Notes: generated by a model from the letters alone, not told the origin. 64,000 bases of DNA from Impatiens glandulifera (GCF_907164915.1 NW_025919561.1:124001-188000); one strand, 5' to 3'. Numbered from the stretch's first letter, positions 22,656-34,224 are shown. Program-made: numbers and translations.

Positions 22656-23566
22656 CGATCAGAACCGCCGAACAGTTCACCGAGGATGCCATGGCAATGC
22701 TTGCACAGAAATTTGGGAGGTTCATGAAAAGAAGTCAACCGACGAACAATTACAACTACGGTGATAAATCAAACGTAAGGTGTTATAACTACAACTATCT
22801 GGGACATTTGAAGTGGGAATGCAGAAAACCGAGGAGGGATGACCGGAAACCGGACAACCAAAATAACCGAAACAACTATCAACAAACCGGTGAAGGAAGT
22901 GAGGTTCAGAAAGCACTGATAGCTGATGATGGAGGAAGCTTTTGGGCTCACAGTGACAGTGATGATGAACTCACATGCCTCATGGCAAATGAGGAACAAG
23001 TATTTGACTCTCCTTGTGAAGAATTTACTAAAGAGGAGTTATATAATGCGTTAAATGATATGGTAGCTGAGTATAAGAACCTACTAGCCATGTTACCTAA
23101 GCAACTCAACTTTAGAACCGACTCTATAGTACCCATTCTGACAGAACCAGAAATAACCGTTCTAACCGAACCAGAGATCATAGAACCTGATGAAATCCCT
23201 ACTTTAGAAACCGAGTTAGCACCTGAACCATCACTCAAGACCGAACAGTCTAGTGAACCAGTTCGAGAATTAACCGAAGAAGAAAATGCCCAACTCCAGT
23301 ATAAAATGGCCGCATATAAGAGATCTAGTGACATGGTAAAGAAGATGTGTAGTTATAAGAGAAATCCTTTTTGCATGTTCGGCTTAGGATACAAAAAGGA
23401 TAGATCCAAAGACCAAAAACCCGCAGAGAAAGTAAGGCTCTCAAAGAATGACCTTCCTTTTATAAGTTTCATTAGAAGTTCCTTAACCGCTGAAGAGGAA
23501 TTGACCGCATTAAAAGATAATAAGTTTTGTTTCAAAATTCATAGATTTATTATATTCTTTTCTTGA
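22606..23566 (+). pseudogene. R1 gag segment in inverted orientation
   Basis: On the plus strand an open frame encodes the C-terminal half of a Copia gag: TAEQFTEDAMAMLAQKFGRFMKR, a zinc knuckle of the form CYNYNYLGHLKWEC with its second cysteine replaced by tyrosine, then an acidic tail with repeated TEPEI and KTEQSSEPV-like units. It is head to head with the minus-strand pol at about 22606-22655. Since gag and pol normally share a strand, this segment has been inverted. The frame ends at 23566, but the element sequence probably ends near 23540. The tail resembles the gag tail of R3 (45310-45576). Confidence 0.78.
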
Positions 23567-23659
23567 AAGGGATTGAACCATTTTTTTCCTTGCAAATGTA
23601 TTGTTATTAATTGATTGTATAGTTACTTTTTTTTTTTCATCAAAACATAAGAAGAGTGA
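23541..23659. other. Short unassigned spacer
   Basis: T-rich sequence between the R1 remnant and duplicon copy A. It is absent at the matching place in copy B, where 49578 joins straight to the kinase flank. Confidence 0.6.
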
Positions 23660-24213
23660 AGATAGTAATAAACTACTTTAAGATGTTGAAATATAAATAT
23701 GCATGATAATAATATTGTTGCAAAAAAATATAAAGGTTAATGAGACCCAATAATTTGTAATCACGGAAATCTATTTTTTTGTACTTTAAGTATAAATGCC
23801 AATTATTTGATTTGTATTGTTGCTGACTTTTAAAACTAACCAAACAAAGTGACAGACTTCGCTTAAATAATACAAATAATAAAAAAAAATTGAAGATCAT
23901 ACATCTCTAAAGTTTCGTAAAGAGAAATAATGAGATTGATTTCAAAACCATCCATAAAAACTAGTGCAAGCTCAACGAAAGTCATATATTTTTTTGTTTC
24001 AATATTTTGTTCCTTTTGTGTGGAGCTTATAAATTAAGCATAAATCGTTGTTATTTGAGAACAATTCATGTTGAATTTGTTAGGTGCTGATCTCTGTTTT
24101 AAGATATTTATTTTCGTGGATAAGATGAAGATTTTTCTTTTCATAATTTTCTTTTACTGTTATCATTTTAAATATGAAATATATACCAAATTGCAAGCTA
24201 ATTATTATTGAAT

Positions 24214-26283
24214 CTATCTACCCATTTCTTGTGAACTACAAGTCATAGCCCCAAAAGAAGATAACTTGTTTGAACTTGTCCCCGCTAATGAACTCGACAA
24301 AGATCCATTGTTTGAACTTGTCCCCGCTAATGAACTCGACAAAGATCCATTCGTATGTCCACAAATCGCAGAATCCAATTTCTCATCCATCTCAGGTATC
24401 ATCGACTCATCTCCGTCCAAATATCGAGTCACTTGTCTCATACTAGGCCTTAACTCCGCTAAAGTATGCGAACAAACAAGTCCCACTCGCAAAACCATCT
24501 CTACCTCTTCAACCACAAAAACTCCATTCAATCTAGGATCTACAATATCAACTATCTCATTATCAATCACTTTAAGCCACTCGATTACCCAATCGAGTAG
24601 CATCATTTTATCCAAACCGGGAACATACACAATCGAACCCCGTCCACAAATCAACTCCAATAATAGAACCCCGAAAGCAAATACATCCGACCTAGTGGAC
24701 GACTCCCCTGTTTTAGCCAATTCTGGGGCTATGTACCCAATTGTCCCAACCACTTTCGTATTGTGCGAATTTTGCCCGTGATCGTACAATCTCGCAAGGC
24801 CAAAATCGCCTAATCGAGCGGTCATCTCGGAATCAACTAACACGTTACTCGACTTCACGTCACGATGGATCACCACTTTATCCCATTCCTCGTGTAAATA
24901 TAAAATTCCCGCGGCCACATCTTTAATGATACGAAAACGCTGATCCCAACTCAATATCGAGCCGTCCCTCGGCCTTAGTAGTAGCGAATCGAGACCACCT
25001 TTAGGGACGTAATCATAAACTAGTAGCAATTCATTTTTCTTCTTGCACCAACCTTGAAGATTAACCAAATTCTTATGTCTTAACCTGCCTAAGCTCTCGA
25101 TCTCCGCCGCAAACTCCCTCATACCTTGAATTGAATTGTTGATCAACCTCTTAACCGCGACCTCGGACCCATTACTAGGTAAAACACCCTTATAAACTGC
25201 TCCAAATCCACCATTTCCTATAAGCTCACTCTCCTTAAACCCTTGAGTCGCCTTATAAAGATCTTTGTACTGAATCCTATGTGGGTAATCCAATTCCCAA
25301 TCCTCGACCCTCTCAGAATACTCCTTTTTCCTTCTATACACAGCAAGGTAAATCAAAACCCAACATAACACAACCACCAATCCGATCAAAGAACAAACAA
25401 GCCCGACAACCATACGGCTAAAGGACCGTCGTCGTCGTTTGGAAGCCTCCGGCACCGGAGGTAGTTGCGTAACATCTATGGAATCCGCCATTCCTTCCGA
25501 GCTAAAGCTCCATCCAAGTATGTAATGCGAACTTGTTTTTTCCCCGGTTGCAGCGGAAAAACCAACGTACATCTTATCGAGAAGCTTCGCGGGTAAATCC
25601 ATGACCTGAGATATCAACGGTCGAATCGGTTTGGGAATGTTCAATGGAGATATTGTTACGTTTAAGAGTTTCGTGAATCCGTCATAATCAATCCACGCTT
25701 GGATTGGATCACCTGTTTCCAAATTAACTTCTTCCTTTTTCTCGGTGTCGTTTACGTAATACGACGCGGGTTCGGTCGCGTTGGAGTCCATGCTATTGAT
25801 GTTGATCCCGACGTGGTTACCGTCCGTGTTGAGTCCCTCGTTGTGGCCGTTAACGGTATCGAATTCGACGGCGAAGATGTGATTCGAATCGAGACCATTG
25901 TTCGTGGAGTTTAAGATTCCTAGGAAATGGTCGGGTTGGGCGCCGGGGAAAGTGGTGGAAGGGGAGAGAGTGAAGGCGAGGCCATGGCCACCGTTGTTTG
26001 GGATTGGGGAAACTATGGCGAAGATGAAGTGGGTACTGAAGGAAGATATGTTAGTTGGGGAGATGATGAATTGGAAAGGGCGAGGGTAGAAGGCATGACC
26101 CATTATGTTTTTGGTTTCGTTTGTGAGTTTGAGAGCTCCGGTGGGGAGGATTGTTGCTCCATCATCTAGGGTTAGGTTTTGGTTGTTGAATCCTGTGTAA
26201 GAAAAATCAATTGAGTTTGCTAATTGAATAAAGAGTGGAAGAAGAAGAAGAATGGATATTGAAGCTATGGAAAATTCACTCAT
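24214..26283 (-). CDS. L-type lectin-domain receptor kinase (LecRK), intact
   Basis: This intronless frame of 689 residues encodes a plasma-membrane receptor kinase. It has a signal peptide at 1-24, a legume-lectin domain at about 26-262 (starting IDFSYTGF, ending LGWSFS), an RRRR stop-transfer-like cluster at 283-286, a membrane helix at about 291-315 and a Ser/Thr kinase at about 350-625. Kinase landmarks are all present: GNGGFG 356-361, Lys378, HRDVKSSN 473-480 (RD type), DFG 493-495 and APE 519-521. LecRKs sense extracellular signals in plant immunity and stress. The kinase sequence recalls clade VI, which is my recollection. A 42 bp in-frame tandem duplication (24267-24350) lengthens the C-terminal serine-rich tail compared with copy B. 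Start chosen at the ATG before the signal peptide. Confidence 0.95.
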   Translation of the reverse strand: MSEFSIASISILLLLPLFIQLANSIDFSYTGFNNQNLTLDDGATILPTGALKLTNETKNIMGHAFYPRPFQFIISPTNISSFSTHFIFAIVSPIPNNGGHGLAFTLSPSTTFPGAQPDHFLGILNSTNNGLDSNHIFAVEFDTVNGHNEGLNTDGNHVGININSMDSNATEPASYYVNDTEKKEEVNLETGDPIQAWIDYDGFTKLLNVTISPLNIPKPIRPLISQVMDLPAKLLDKMYVGFSAATGEKTSSHYILGWSFSSEGMADSIDVTQLPPVPEASKRRRRSFSRMVVGLVCSLIGLVVVLCWVLIYLAVYRRKKEYSERVEDWELDYPHRIQYKDLYKATQGFKESELIGNGGFGAVYKGVLPSNGSEVAVKRLINNSIQGMREFAAEIESLGRLRHKNLVNLQGWCKKKNELLLVYDYVPKGGLDSLLLRPRDGSILSWDQRFRIIKDVAAGILYLHEEWDKVVIHRDVKSSNVLVDSEMTARLGDFGLARLYDHGQNSHNTKVVGTIGYIAPELAKTGESSTRSDVFAFGVLLLELICGRGSIVYVPGLDKMMLLDWVIEWLKVIDNEIVDIVDPRLNGVFVVEEVEMVLRVGLVCSHTLAELRPSMRQVTRYLDGDESMIPEMDEKLDSAICGHTNGSLSSSLAGTSSNNGSLSSSLAGTSSNKLSSFGAMTCSSQEMGR
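24267..24350 (-). repeat. 42 bp tandem duplication in the LecRK C-terminus
   Basis: Two adjacent 42 bp units (24267-24308 and 24309-24350) add 14 residues (a second NGSLSSSLAGTSSN). Copy B has a single unit. The frame is kept. Confidence 0.9.
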
Positions 26284-26332
26284 TTTGATTTGTTTTTATT
26301 TTTTGCATGACCAAGTAATTGGAAATATTAGT

Positions 26333-26343
26333 CTATTTTATAG
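26333..26343 (-). promoter_or_regulatory. TATA-like box of the LecRK gene
   Basis: CTATAAAATAG on the minus strand lies about 50-60 nt upstream of ATG 26283. The same box is kept in copy B (52199-52209). The leader would be only about 20-30 nt. Confidence 0.5.
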
Positions 26344-27585
26344 CCAAATGAGAAAGGAAGAAGAGAGATTATAATTATTTAGAAAATTCGATTACGCATA
26401 GAAATTAAAGGTTACAATAAAAGATATTTAGTCTCTCAAGGTATTCGAGAAGACACGCAATTTATACAAAAGTCTCACATTTCAATCATAATATAATTTG
26501 ACACATTTTATTGGTTTTAAACACCCACTCAATTATCTGTTACAAAAATTTATAAAACATAATAATAATAATAATTATAATAATATATATATATATATAG
26601 AATTATGTTTAATGTAACAACACAATAATCCACAATATCAATTCTATATCATTTCTCCTCGTCATCAATTCTCTTTTTTTAGTAACCACAATAATTAATG
26701 TCATCAATTTTCTCTCATCCATCCTATTCCCTCTTTCTTAATTATATAATATATATATATAATCGAACAAAATTCAATATTTATTTGATATATCCTCAAT
26801 AGAACAAAATTCAATATTTATTTGATCTGATGTCTCTCTATTACCAAGTAAGTTGAAATAATCTTTGATATATACTCGTTCTAGGAAAGATTCATTTTTT
26901 TCCCTCATTTTTTTCCCTCAAGAATCAACCTCCGAATAGATATAAATATAAAACACAAAAAAATAATATCTTGTAAAAAAAAATTTAGTTAGGAAAAAAT
27001 GATATAAATATTTATATATAAAATGTTATAAATAAATATGTAACATTATATAAAAATAAATTAGGTGAAAAATATTTTTAATTAGAATAATATATATATA
27101 TATATATAAATAAATAAATAAAGAAGAAAAAAATAAAATTATTTTTATTAATATATTGATAAAAATTAGGATAATAAATTTAATAATTTTTATTATATAT
27201 AATGTTATATGATTATTAATAAAAAGATTTGTATTTAATATTAGTATAAGAGATATAATTATTTTTATATATATATATATAATATGATGCTTAATTTTAA
27301 GAGTGTCCAGATTGTCGGGTCGAGAGCTGTGGTTAATTTGGATATATATGTGAGAGTAAATGGATACTTGGGTCGGATCGTGGCTTGACCCACTCATAAA
27401 TTTAAAATGATTAAAAATAAAAATAAAAATGATATAGGTATTTTTATCGTAATATTTTTTTCACGATTTTTTATATTATTACTCGTGCAAATACACGGGA
27501 TAAATGTTAGTTTATATAGTTATTCGAAATTTAACTTATAAAAAATATATATGCATACACAAAATTATAAAATTATTTCAACAAT
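26344..27585. other. AT-rich upstream flank of LecRK
   Basis: No gene is seen. The sequence has short AT runs and poly-purine stretches and aligns with 52210-53325 of copy B, apart from the long AT microsatellite there. The open frame at 27026-27397 is low-complexity isoleucine-rich AT sequence. Confidence 0.6.
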
Positions 27586-27912
27586 CATAAATAGTACAGC
27601 GGTTTAAAGTGTTAACATTTCATACTGGAGACTAGGGTTCAAATCCCTAATTATTATACGTGAGTGCGCGAACATTGATAGTTCACTCGAAAGTGAGAGA
27701 AAGCCTTGATAGTTGACTCGAAAGTGAGAATGTTGGAAAGTGAGAATGTTGGCTTGAGTAGTGCAAATATTGGTGATTAAAGAAAACATTAGAGAGAAAG
27801 CCTTGATAGTTGACTCGAAAGTGAAAATGTTGGCTTGAGTAGCACAAACATTGGAGAGAAAGCCTAAGGGTTCATCCACGGAGGGTGATTTAGGTCTTAG
27901 AATTATGCCCAA
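27586..27912 (+). mobile_element. tRNA-derived SINE-like repeat 1, copy A
   Basis: A tRNA-like head has an A-box-like stretch (tagtacagcggt, 27592-27603) and a good B box (gggttcaaatccc, 27635-27647) spaced as in tRNA genes. The body (27650-27900) contains internal repeats of a unit with ttgactcgaaagtgaga and atgttggcttgagtag. The head and body are conserved at 53325-53610 in copy B, which has one fewer internal unit. It has no coding capacity. Confidence 0.6.
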
Positions 27913-28149
27913 GTATGTTTAAGAATGCACCCTTGAATTTGATTATTAAATAATAAATCATTTTAGATATAAACACTTAAATGAATTGATTAGTTGATTT
28001 TTTTTAATATTTGTATTTTTTCAAATAAGTATATAATAAAAAGTAATATTAGACCATATATAATAGATAATTTATATAGTTATTCAAAATCTAAATTACA
28101 ATAAATATATATATATATATATAATTAAAAACTTATTTCAATAATTTAT

Positions 28150-28420
28150 AAGTGATCTAGTGGTTAAAGTGTTAATATTTCATACTAGAGATTATAGTAC
28201 GAATTCCCCCAAAAGAAATCATCATTATATGTGAGTACGCGAACATTGGTACTTAAAACGGAAGTGAGAATGTTGGCTTCAGTAACGTAAACATTTTTTA
28301 GAAAACTTAAGTGTTCGTCGATAGAGGGAAAGTTGGTTTGTGTAACACAAACATTGGTGATAAAAACCTAATGGTTTATGTCTAAAGGTGTAATCGAATG
28401 TTTAAGAATACACCCTCGAA
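28150..28420 (+). mobile_element. tRNA-derived SINE-like repeat 2, copy A
   Basis: This is a second head of the same type: A-box-like tgatctagtggttaa (28153-28167) and a degenerate B box tacgaattcccc. The body shares the motif gtgagaatgttggctt with repeat 1. The counterpart in copy B is 53962-54230. Confidence 0.5.
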
Positions 28421-29740
28421 TTTGGTTATTAAATAATCAAAATTATTATAGATATAAAAAATTAAATGAATTGGTTAGATAATTTTTTTAATATTCTTAT
28501 TTTTTTTCAAATAAGTATATAATAATAAGTAATATTAGACCCGATAGAACTTTATATTTTATTGATAATTTGATCCAATATTCAATGTTTGAAGATTTGT
28601 TTTATCGAAATTATTTTTATTTCCACATAATGAATGTTTTCAATTTATATGATTTTTGGTAGACTTAAAAAAATAACAAAACAATTTTAAATAAAACGAG
28701 TAGATAAAGGTAAGTTTTGTCATATTTTTTAAAAATTATATAAAAAAATATTGAATTAAATTATAAAGTAATATTTTTGTAACGTAATTTTTTCTTAAAT
28801 ATTTATATCATTATTCGTACAAATGCACGGGCTATATGCTAGTTTACTTGATAATATAAAATAATTAAATTAAACTAGATACATCTAAGTAAAGACCGTT
28901 ATCTACGGTTAAAATGAGCGGTGTAAATTTATTAATTCATGTCCCGTTCTATTTTGGGTATGTCTTTTATTATTATCCGCGCCTGTTTAGATTCGAAGAT
29001 TTTATGCATGTCCTATTTATGTCACATTCTTTTAAAAAATAATTTTTTTCTAATAAAATGATGTTTTTTATAATATATTAAAAATTCATACTTTTATATT
29101 AAAAAAAACTTAAAAATCTAAGAAAAAACTTATTATTTCACTAATTATTTAATTGTTGGGCTGTTTCTTTTTATCTGAAAAAATGAGAACTTGAACTAAA
29201 ATTTAATATTTTGGTAGATTTAGATTTCATAAAAACTTCTTTTTGAAGAATGGGTTAGCCAAATAAAGAGGTATAATTGAACGGATTAATTAATAAGTCA
29301 GTTAGACATTCCCATAATCTATTTTCTCTTAGTAGGATTGAATAGATGAACTCCCGAACATTTAACGATCTCAAATATGTCAATAGTAACTCATTTTTTC
29401 AATGAAAGATCAGATCGAAAATTGCCTAGCTAGCAACACCTTACTCGCCCAACAATAGAAAAGTTTGTGTCATGTGATGTAAAATTAGCTGTGATTTTTT
29501 TTCATGGATGTTTATTCATTTGATATGTTTTTAAATCATTTTTCTTCAGATTTATTGGTTATGTGACAGTTTACTTAGCGCCCTCATAAATCGGATGGTT
29601 GACTTGTGCTAACTAAAACTATTTATTTATTAAATATATAGTTAGGGACTTAGCTAGGGCATGGACAATCAAACTAATGACTTTATGAAGACAAATTATT
29701 AAGTTCCATCACTTAATTAAATGGGTATTAATGTGACTAA
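28421..29740. other. AT-rich spacer of the duplicon
   Basis: No gene is seen. It aligns with 54231-56440 of copy B, interrupted there by a CACTA-like insertion. It contains a possible Helitron-like terminus near 28810-28843 (small hairpin, then CTAGT). Confidence 0.55.
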
Positions 29741-30242
29741 TGTTGGGTTTTGCAACAGCAAAACTATGGATCTTCTTCGAAATTAAACCTGTAACAAATC
29801 ATTTTCCAAATCGTCTATGACGACAAACAGATTACGAAACTAAAATAGCACAAAATAATAAACGACAACACAATATACGTGGTTCGGTCAAAATCGACCT
29901 ACGTCCACGGGAGGGATAAGTTTCACTAAATCAAAGAAATGTCAATAGTAGAAACTTACATGCCCTGCTCTCAAATGAAAGAAGTAATTACACTAGGAAT
30001 GATTGGACTACTCCACAATCAAAAGCTCCCCCAATCTTTCTCTCTAGATCAGCCAAAGAAGAAGAAGAAGAAGGAAACTAGAAAACCCTAGATCTGTAAT
30101 TCACTCTCTCTCAACATTACTGTTATGAAAAAAATACCCAAAAAAAGTATTAATACTCTAACCCGTTTTCATAAAAGAAAACCCTGACCCATTTACCCGG
30201 AATTTAAAAAACTCGCCCGCAATGGCAAGGAACACCTCAACA
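29741..30242 (-). repeat. Copia-B 3' LTR
   Basis: 502 bp, TGTTGGGTTTT...CTCAACA in plus coordinates. It is followed at 30243-30254 by attctccccctt, the complement of the polypurine tract AAGGGGGAGAAT, which identifies it as the 3' LTR of a minus-strand element. Confidence 0.95.
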
Positions 30243-30254
30243 ATTCTCCCCCTT
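30243..30254 (-). other. Polypurine tract of Copia-B
   Basis: AAGGGGGAGAAT on the minus strand directly abuts the 3' LTR. Confidence 0.85.
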
Positions 30255-30288
30255 CCGAGCCATGGGAGAATGTTGCTATAAACATTCA

Positions 30289-33200
30289 TCATCGTGACGC
30301 TTCTGCCAGAATCATTCCGGCTTTGACACAACATATCTCATACTTGCCTCTTGGCAAGCCCTTTGTCATCATATCTGACCCGTTCTCATCTGTATGCACT
30401 TTCTCCAAGTATAACTCCTTCTTCTCAAGCACTTCACAGATCCAATGGTACCTTCTTTGGATGTGTTTTGAACGTGAATGGAAACTTAGATTCTTGCTCA
30501 CATGTATAGCACTTTGTGAGTCAATAAACACCACAAACCTGTCTTGTGCAATACTTATTTCTTTCAACAATTCTTTCATCCATCTCATTTCCTTACAACA
30601 TTCAGTAATGGCAATATATTCATCTTTTGTAGTAGACAAAGCAACACATTTCTGTAGACGAGACTTCCATGATACAAATCATCCTCCAAAGGTAAACAAA
30701 TACCCTGAAGTTGATCTCATAGTGTCAATATCATCACTCATATCTAAATCAGAAAACCCTTCAATATGTGGCTTTCCAGTACCATAACACAAAGCGTATT
30801 TGGAGCTCCCTCGAAGATATCTCATTAGCCACTTAACTGCTTCCTAGTGTATCTTACCAGAATTTGAAAGGAAACGACTAAGTACTCCAACCGCATGAGC
30901 TATATCCGGTCTTGTACAGACCATTGCATACATCAGACTGCCTATTGCTGAAGCATATGGAACACTGCACATTTTTTTGTCTTTCCTCTTCATCCTTGGG
31001 AGACATTGTCTTGTTTATTTTCAAGTGTGTAGCCAACGGACAAGCAACTGACTTTGCCTTGTCCATACAGAATCGTTTTAGAATCTTCTCAATATATCTC
31101 TCTTGAGACAGCCATAGCATTTTCTTTACACGATCATGAATGACCTGCATTCCAAGAATTTGTCTTGCTTGACCCAAGTCTTTCATCTCAAAAGACTTAG
31201 TCAAATCCTTTTTCAACTTGGCAATCTTGAGCTTGTCTCTCCCAACAATCATCATGTCATCAACATATATGAGAAGTTTAATAAAATCATTAGAAACAAA
31301 CTTTTGTAAGAAGACACAGTGATCTTTAGATGTCTTCATGTACCCATGGATGATCATGAACGACTCAAACTTAAGATACCACTGCCTTGGTGCTTGCTTC
31401 AAACCGTACAGACTTTTGACAAGTTTGCACACCTTGTTTTCCTCACCTTTCTTATTGTAACCTTCAGGTTGCTCCATATAAACATCTTCATACAAATCAC
31501 CATGGAGAAATGCAGTCTTGACATCATGCTGTTCAACCTCAAGATCCATACAAGCAGCTAGACTTAACACCACCCGAATAGAAGTCATCTTCACTACTGG
31601 TGAGAAAATCTCATCATAATCGATTCCATGCCTCTGGCCAAAACCTTTGACAACCAGCCTAGCCTTGTATCTTGTCTTTCTATCATCACCTTCTTGCTTG
31701 ATCTTGTACACCCATTTATTTTGTAATACTTTTCTGTTCTCTGGTCTTTCAACTATATCATATGTGCCATTTTTCAGCAATGACTTCATCTCTTCATCCA
31801 TGACAACTAGCCATTTCCATGGCCTATAGCTTGACCATGAGGAATATCATCATCACTATCTCAGTCTGAAGCTACATGTGGCCTTGTCTCTTCAATATCA
31901 TGAGACAACTCAAGACCAGAAAGATCACGTATGTATGCATCAAGTTTTTCACCATCTTCAAAATTCTCAATAGTCTGATCTTCAAGGAATACCACATCTC
32001 GGCTTCTCAAAACCTTCTTATCAACTGGGTCATAACACATGTATCCCCACTTTTCATCACCATACCCCAAAAATATGCATTGTCTGGTTTTTGCATCTAG
32101 CTTAGACCTCTCATCTTTTGGAACATGCACAAAAGCTCTGCAACCAAAAACACGTAAATAGTCATAATTAACATCTTTACCTGACCAGACGCTTTCTGCA
32201 CACTTATTATTCAATTGCTTGGAGGGAGAACGGTTGATCACATACACTGTAGTGCTCATGGCTTCAGCCCATAAATGCTTAGCCAACCTGGCATGGGAGA
32301 GCATACTCCTTATCCGTTCTAACATTGTTCTGTTCATCCTTTCTGCCACACCATTTTGTTGTGGAGTCTTGGGCACGGTCTGTTCATGTCGAATACCCTA
32401 CTCTTTGCAATAATCATCGAATGAGCCTATGTACTCTCCCCCATTATCTGATCGCACCCTCATCAGTTTTCTTCCCGTCTCTCTTTCAACCAGCTTGTGA
32501 AAGAACTCAAACCTTGCTGCAACCTCATCCTTGGACTTTATAGCATAAGCTCAAACCTTCCTAGATGTATCGTCTATGAAGGTTACAAAACAGGAAGCAC
32601 CTCCTATGGATTTAATCTTCATAGGACCACAAACATCTGTATGGACCAGTTCAAGGACATTCTTTTTCAGTTCAACTTTTGACTTACTGAAGGAGACTCT
32701 GTTTTGCTTACCCTTCAAGCAATGCTCACAATTTTCAAGATGAGCATCCTTGAGATTCAGCAACTCATTCCTCTTGATCAAAACATTCCGTCCCTTTTCA
32801 CTAATGTGACCTAATCTCTTATGCCACAACTCAGAGTATGAATCCATCAAAACAGAATATGCTGCATCATACACAATTTTCAAATTTGTCTTGTATAAGG
32901 AACAACATTTTTTACCTTGTGCAATAACCAATGAACCCTTGATTAGCTTCCATACTCCACCACTGAAAACATTATGGTAGCCTCCATCATCGAGCTTACC
33001 TGCTGAAATCAAATTCATTCTCAAATCAGGAACATGTCTTACATCTCTCAATGTCAGGAAACAACCCATGTTTGTCTCGATTCTAACAACACCAAGACCA
33101 ACTATCTTGGACACACCACTGTTACCCATGCGAACCTCACCATAATCACCAGATTTGTAGCACTGGAAGTAACCTTTGTGTGGAGTAATATGGAATGAGG

Positions 33201-34101
33201 CACTTGTGTCAACAATCCATGTTGTTTCATTTGAAGATGTGCTAAGACAAGAGTCTTGACAGTTAGAAATATATGTCAGTTCACCATCTGAAGCATAAGC
33301 AGATGTATCTGCACTCTGTTCTTTATTTTCTCTAGGATTCATTGTACCCTTCGCTTTATCATTTTTAAATTTCCAGCACTCGTTTTTCCAGTGACCCATT
33401 TTGCCACAGTAATGGCAAGTACTATCCTTCTTTGGAGCTCTAGACTTTCTTCTAGACTTTCCCCTGATCGAACCACTTCTATTATCCTTTGATCTTCCTC
33501 TATCAACCACCAACATATTAGACTTAGAGGGTTTATCCCCCTTTCGATTCTCCTCATCAAGTAAGGAACTGGTGACAAATGCCATGTTGACTTTACCATT
33601 TGGTGCTGAGTTGCTGAGTGTGATAATAAGTGTCTCCCAACTTGCAGGCAAAGATCCAAGGACTAAAAGTGCTTGCACCTCATCATCAAAGTTTATCTTC
33701 ATACTACTCAGTTGATTCAAAATATTTTGAAATTCATTCAAGTGCTCAACAATTGATTTATTATCAATATACTTCAGATTCACCAGCCTTCGTACCAGTG
33801 CTGCTTTATTCCCTGCTGACCTCCCAGCATAGAGAGCTTCAAGTTTGCTCCACACACCATACGCCGTAGTCTCATTCTTAACATGGTGCACAACATTTAC
33901 ACCAACCCAGGAACGAATAAAGCTGCAGGCCTTTCTATCTGTCTTTTTTCAATCAGCCTCTTTTTTAGTTTCAGGTCTAACACCCTCATTTTCAATTGCT
34001 TCATTCAAATCATCTGAAACTAACAGATCACTAATCATCAGTTTTCATTGCCTGTAGTTTGTACAATTCAGACTCACCATATCAGGTCTAGATTTCCCCA
34101 T
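30289..34101 (-). pseudogene. Copia-B gag-pol polyprotein, broken
   Basis: Reading starts at ATG 34101 (MGKSRPDMVSLNCTNYRQ). TGA codons appear at two gag positions where relatives have tryptophan. The main gag, protease and integrase frame spans 33891-32551: zinc knuckle CHYCGKMGHWKNEC, protease site WIVDTSASFH (serine where glycine is usual in the D-T/S-G motif), LWHKRLGHIS, then HTDVCGPM. Integrase continues at 32376-31861 (PQQNGVAERMNRT). RT is at 31801-30878 (MDVKTAFLHGDLYEDVYM here as VEQHDVKTAFLHG, QAPRQWY, YVDDMMIVG). RNase H is at 30639-30289 (HSRSKHIQRRYHWI). It is Tnt1-like in sequence. Confidence 0.92.
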
Positions 34102-34224
34102 TATTACTGCCTCAACAACTGACAAAAACCCCAGCAAAGAAACCAGTTGATCTCTTCTATAAATTTCGCCAAATAACCAGCAGAGCACTATGCTCCAATG
34201 TTAAAATAGATAACCAATCAATAC

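Larger units (their letters stand above)
11810..23540 (-). mobile_element. R1: Copia retrotransposon with extra genes, 5' end lost or rearranged
   Basis: Read on the minus strand, the element shows pol (22655-19144), then extra genes S1 (18632-17871), S2 (17422-16721) and L (16036-13403), then polypurine tracts and a 3' LTR (13070-11810). No 5' LTR or primer-binding site is seen. Instead a gag segment lies in inverted orientation at about 22606-23540, next to the receptor-kinase flank. Long LTRs, a Copia pol and extra ORFs downstream of RNase H recall the SIRE/Maximus lineage, whose members often carry an env-like ORF there. The lineage is inferred. The right boundary is approximate. Confidence 0.82.

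Noticed and set aside
24266..24781. Plus-strand 171-codon frame
   Set aside because: Antisense shadow of the kinase C-terminus; the same applies to 50022-50645.
27026..27397. Isoleucine-rich 123-codon minus frame as a membrane peptide
   Set aside because: Product of AT-rich repeats; low complexity.
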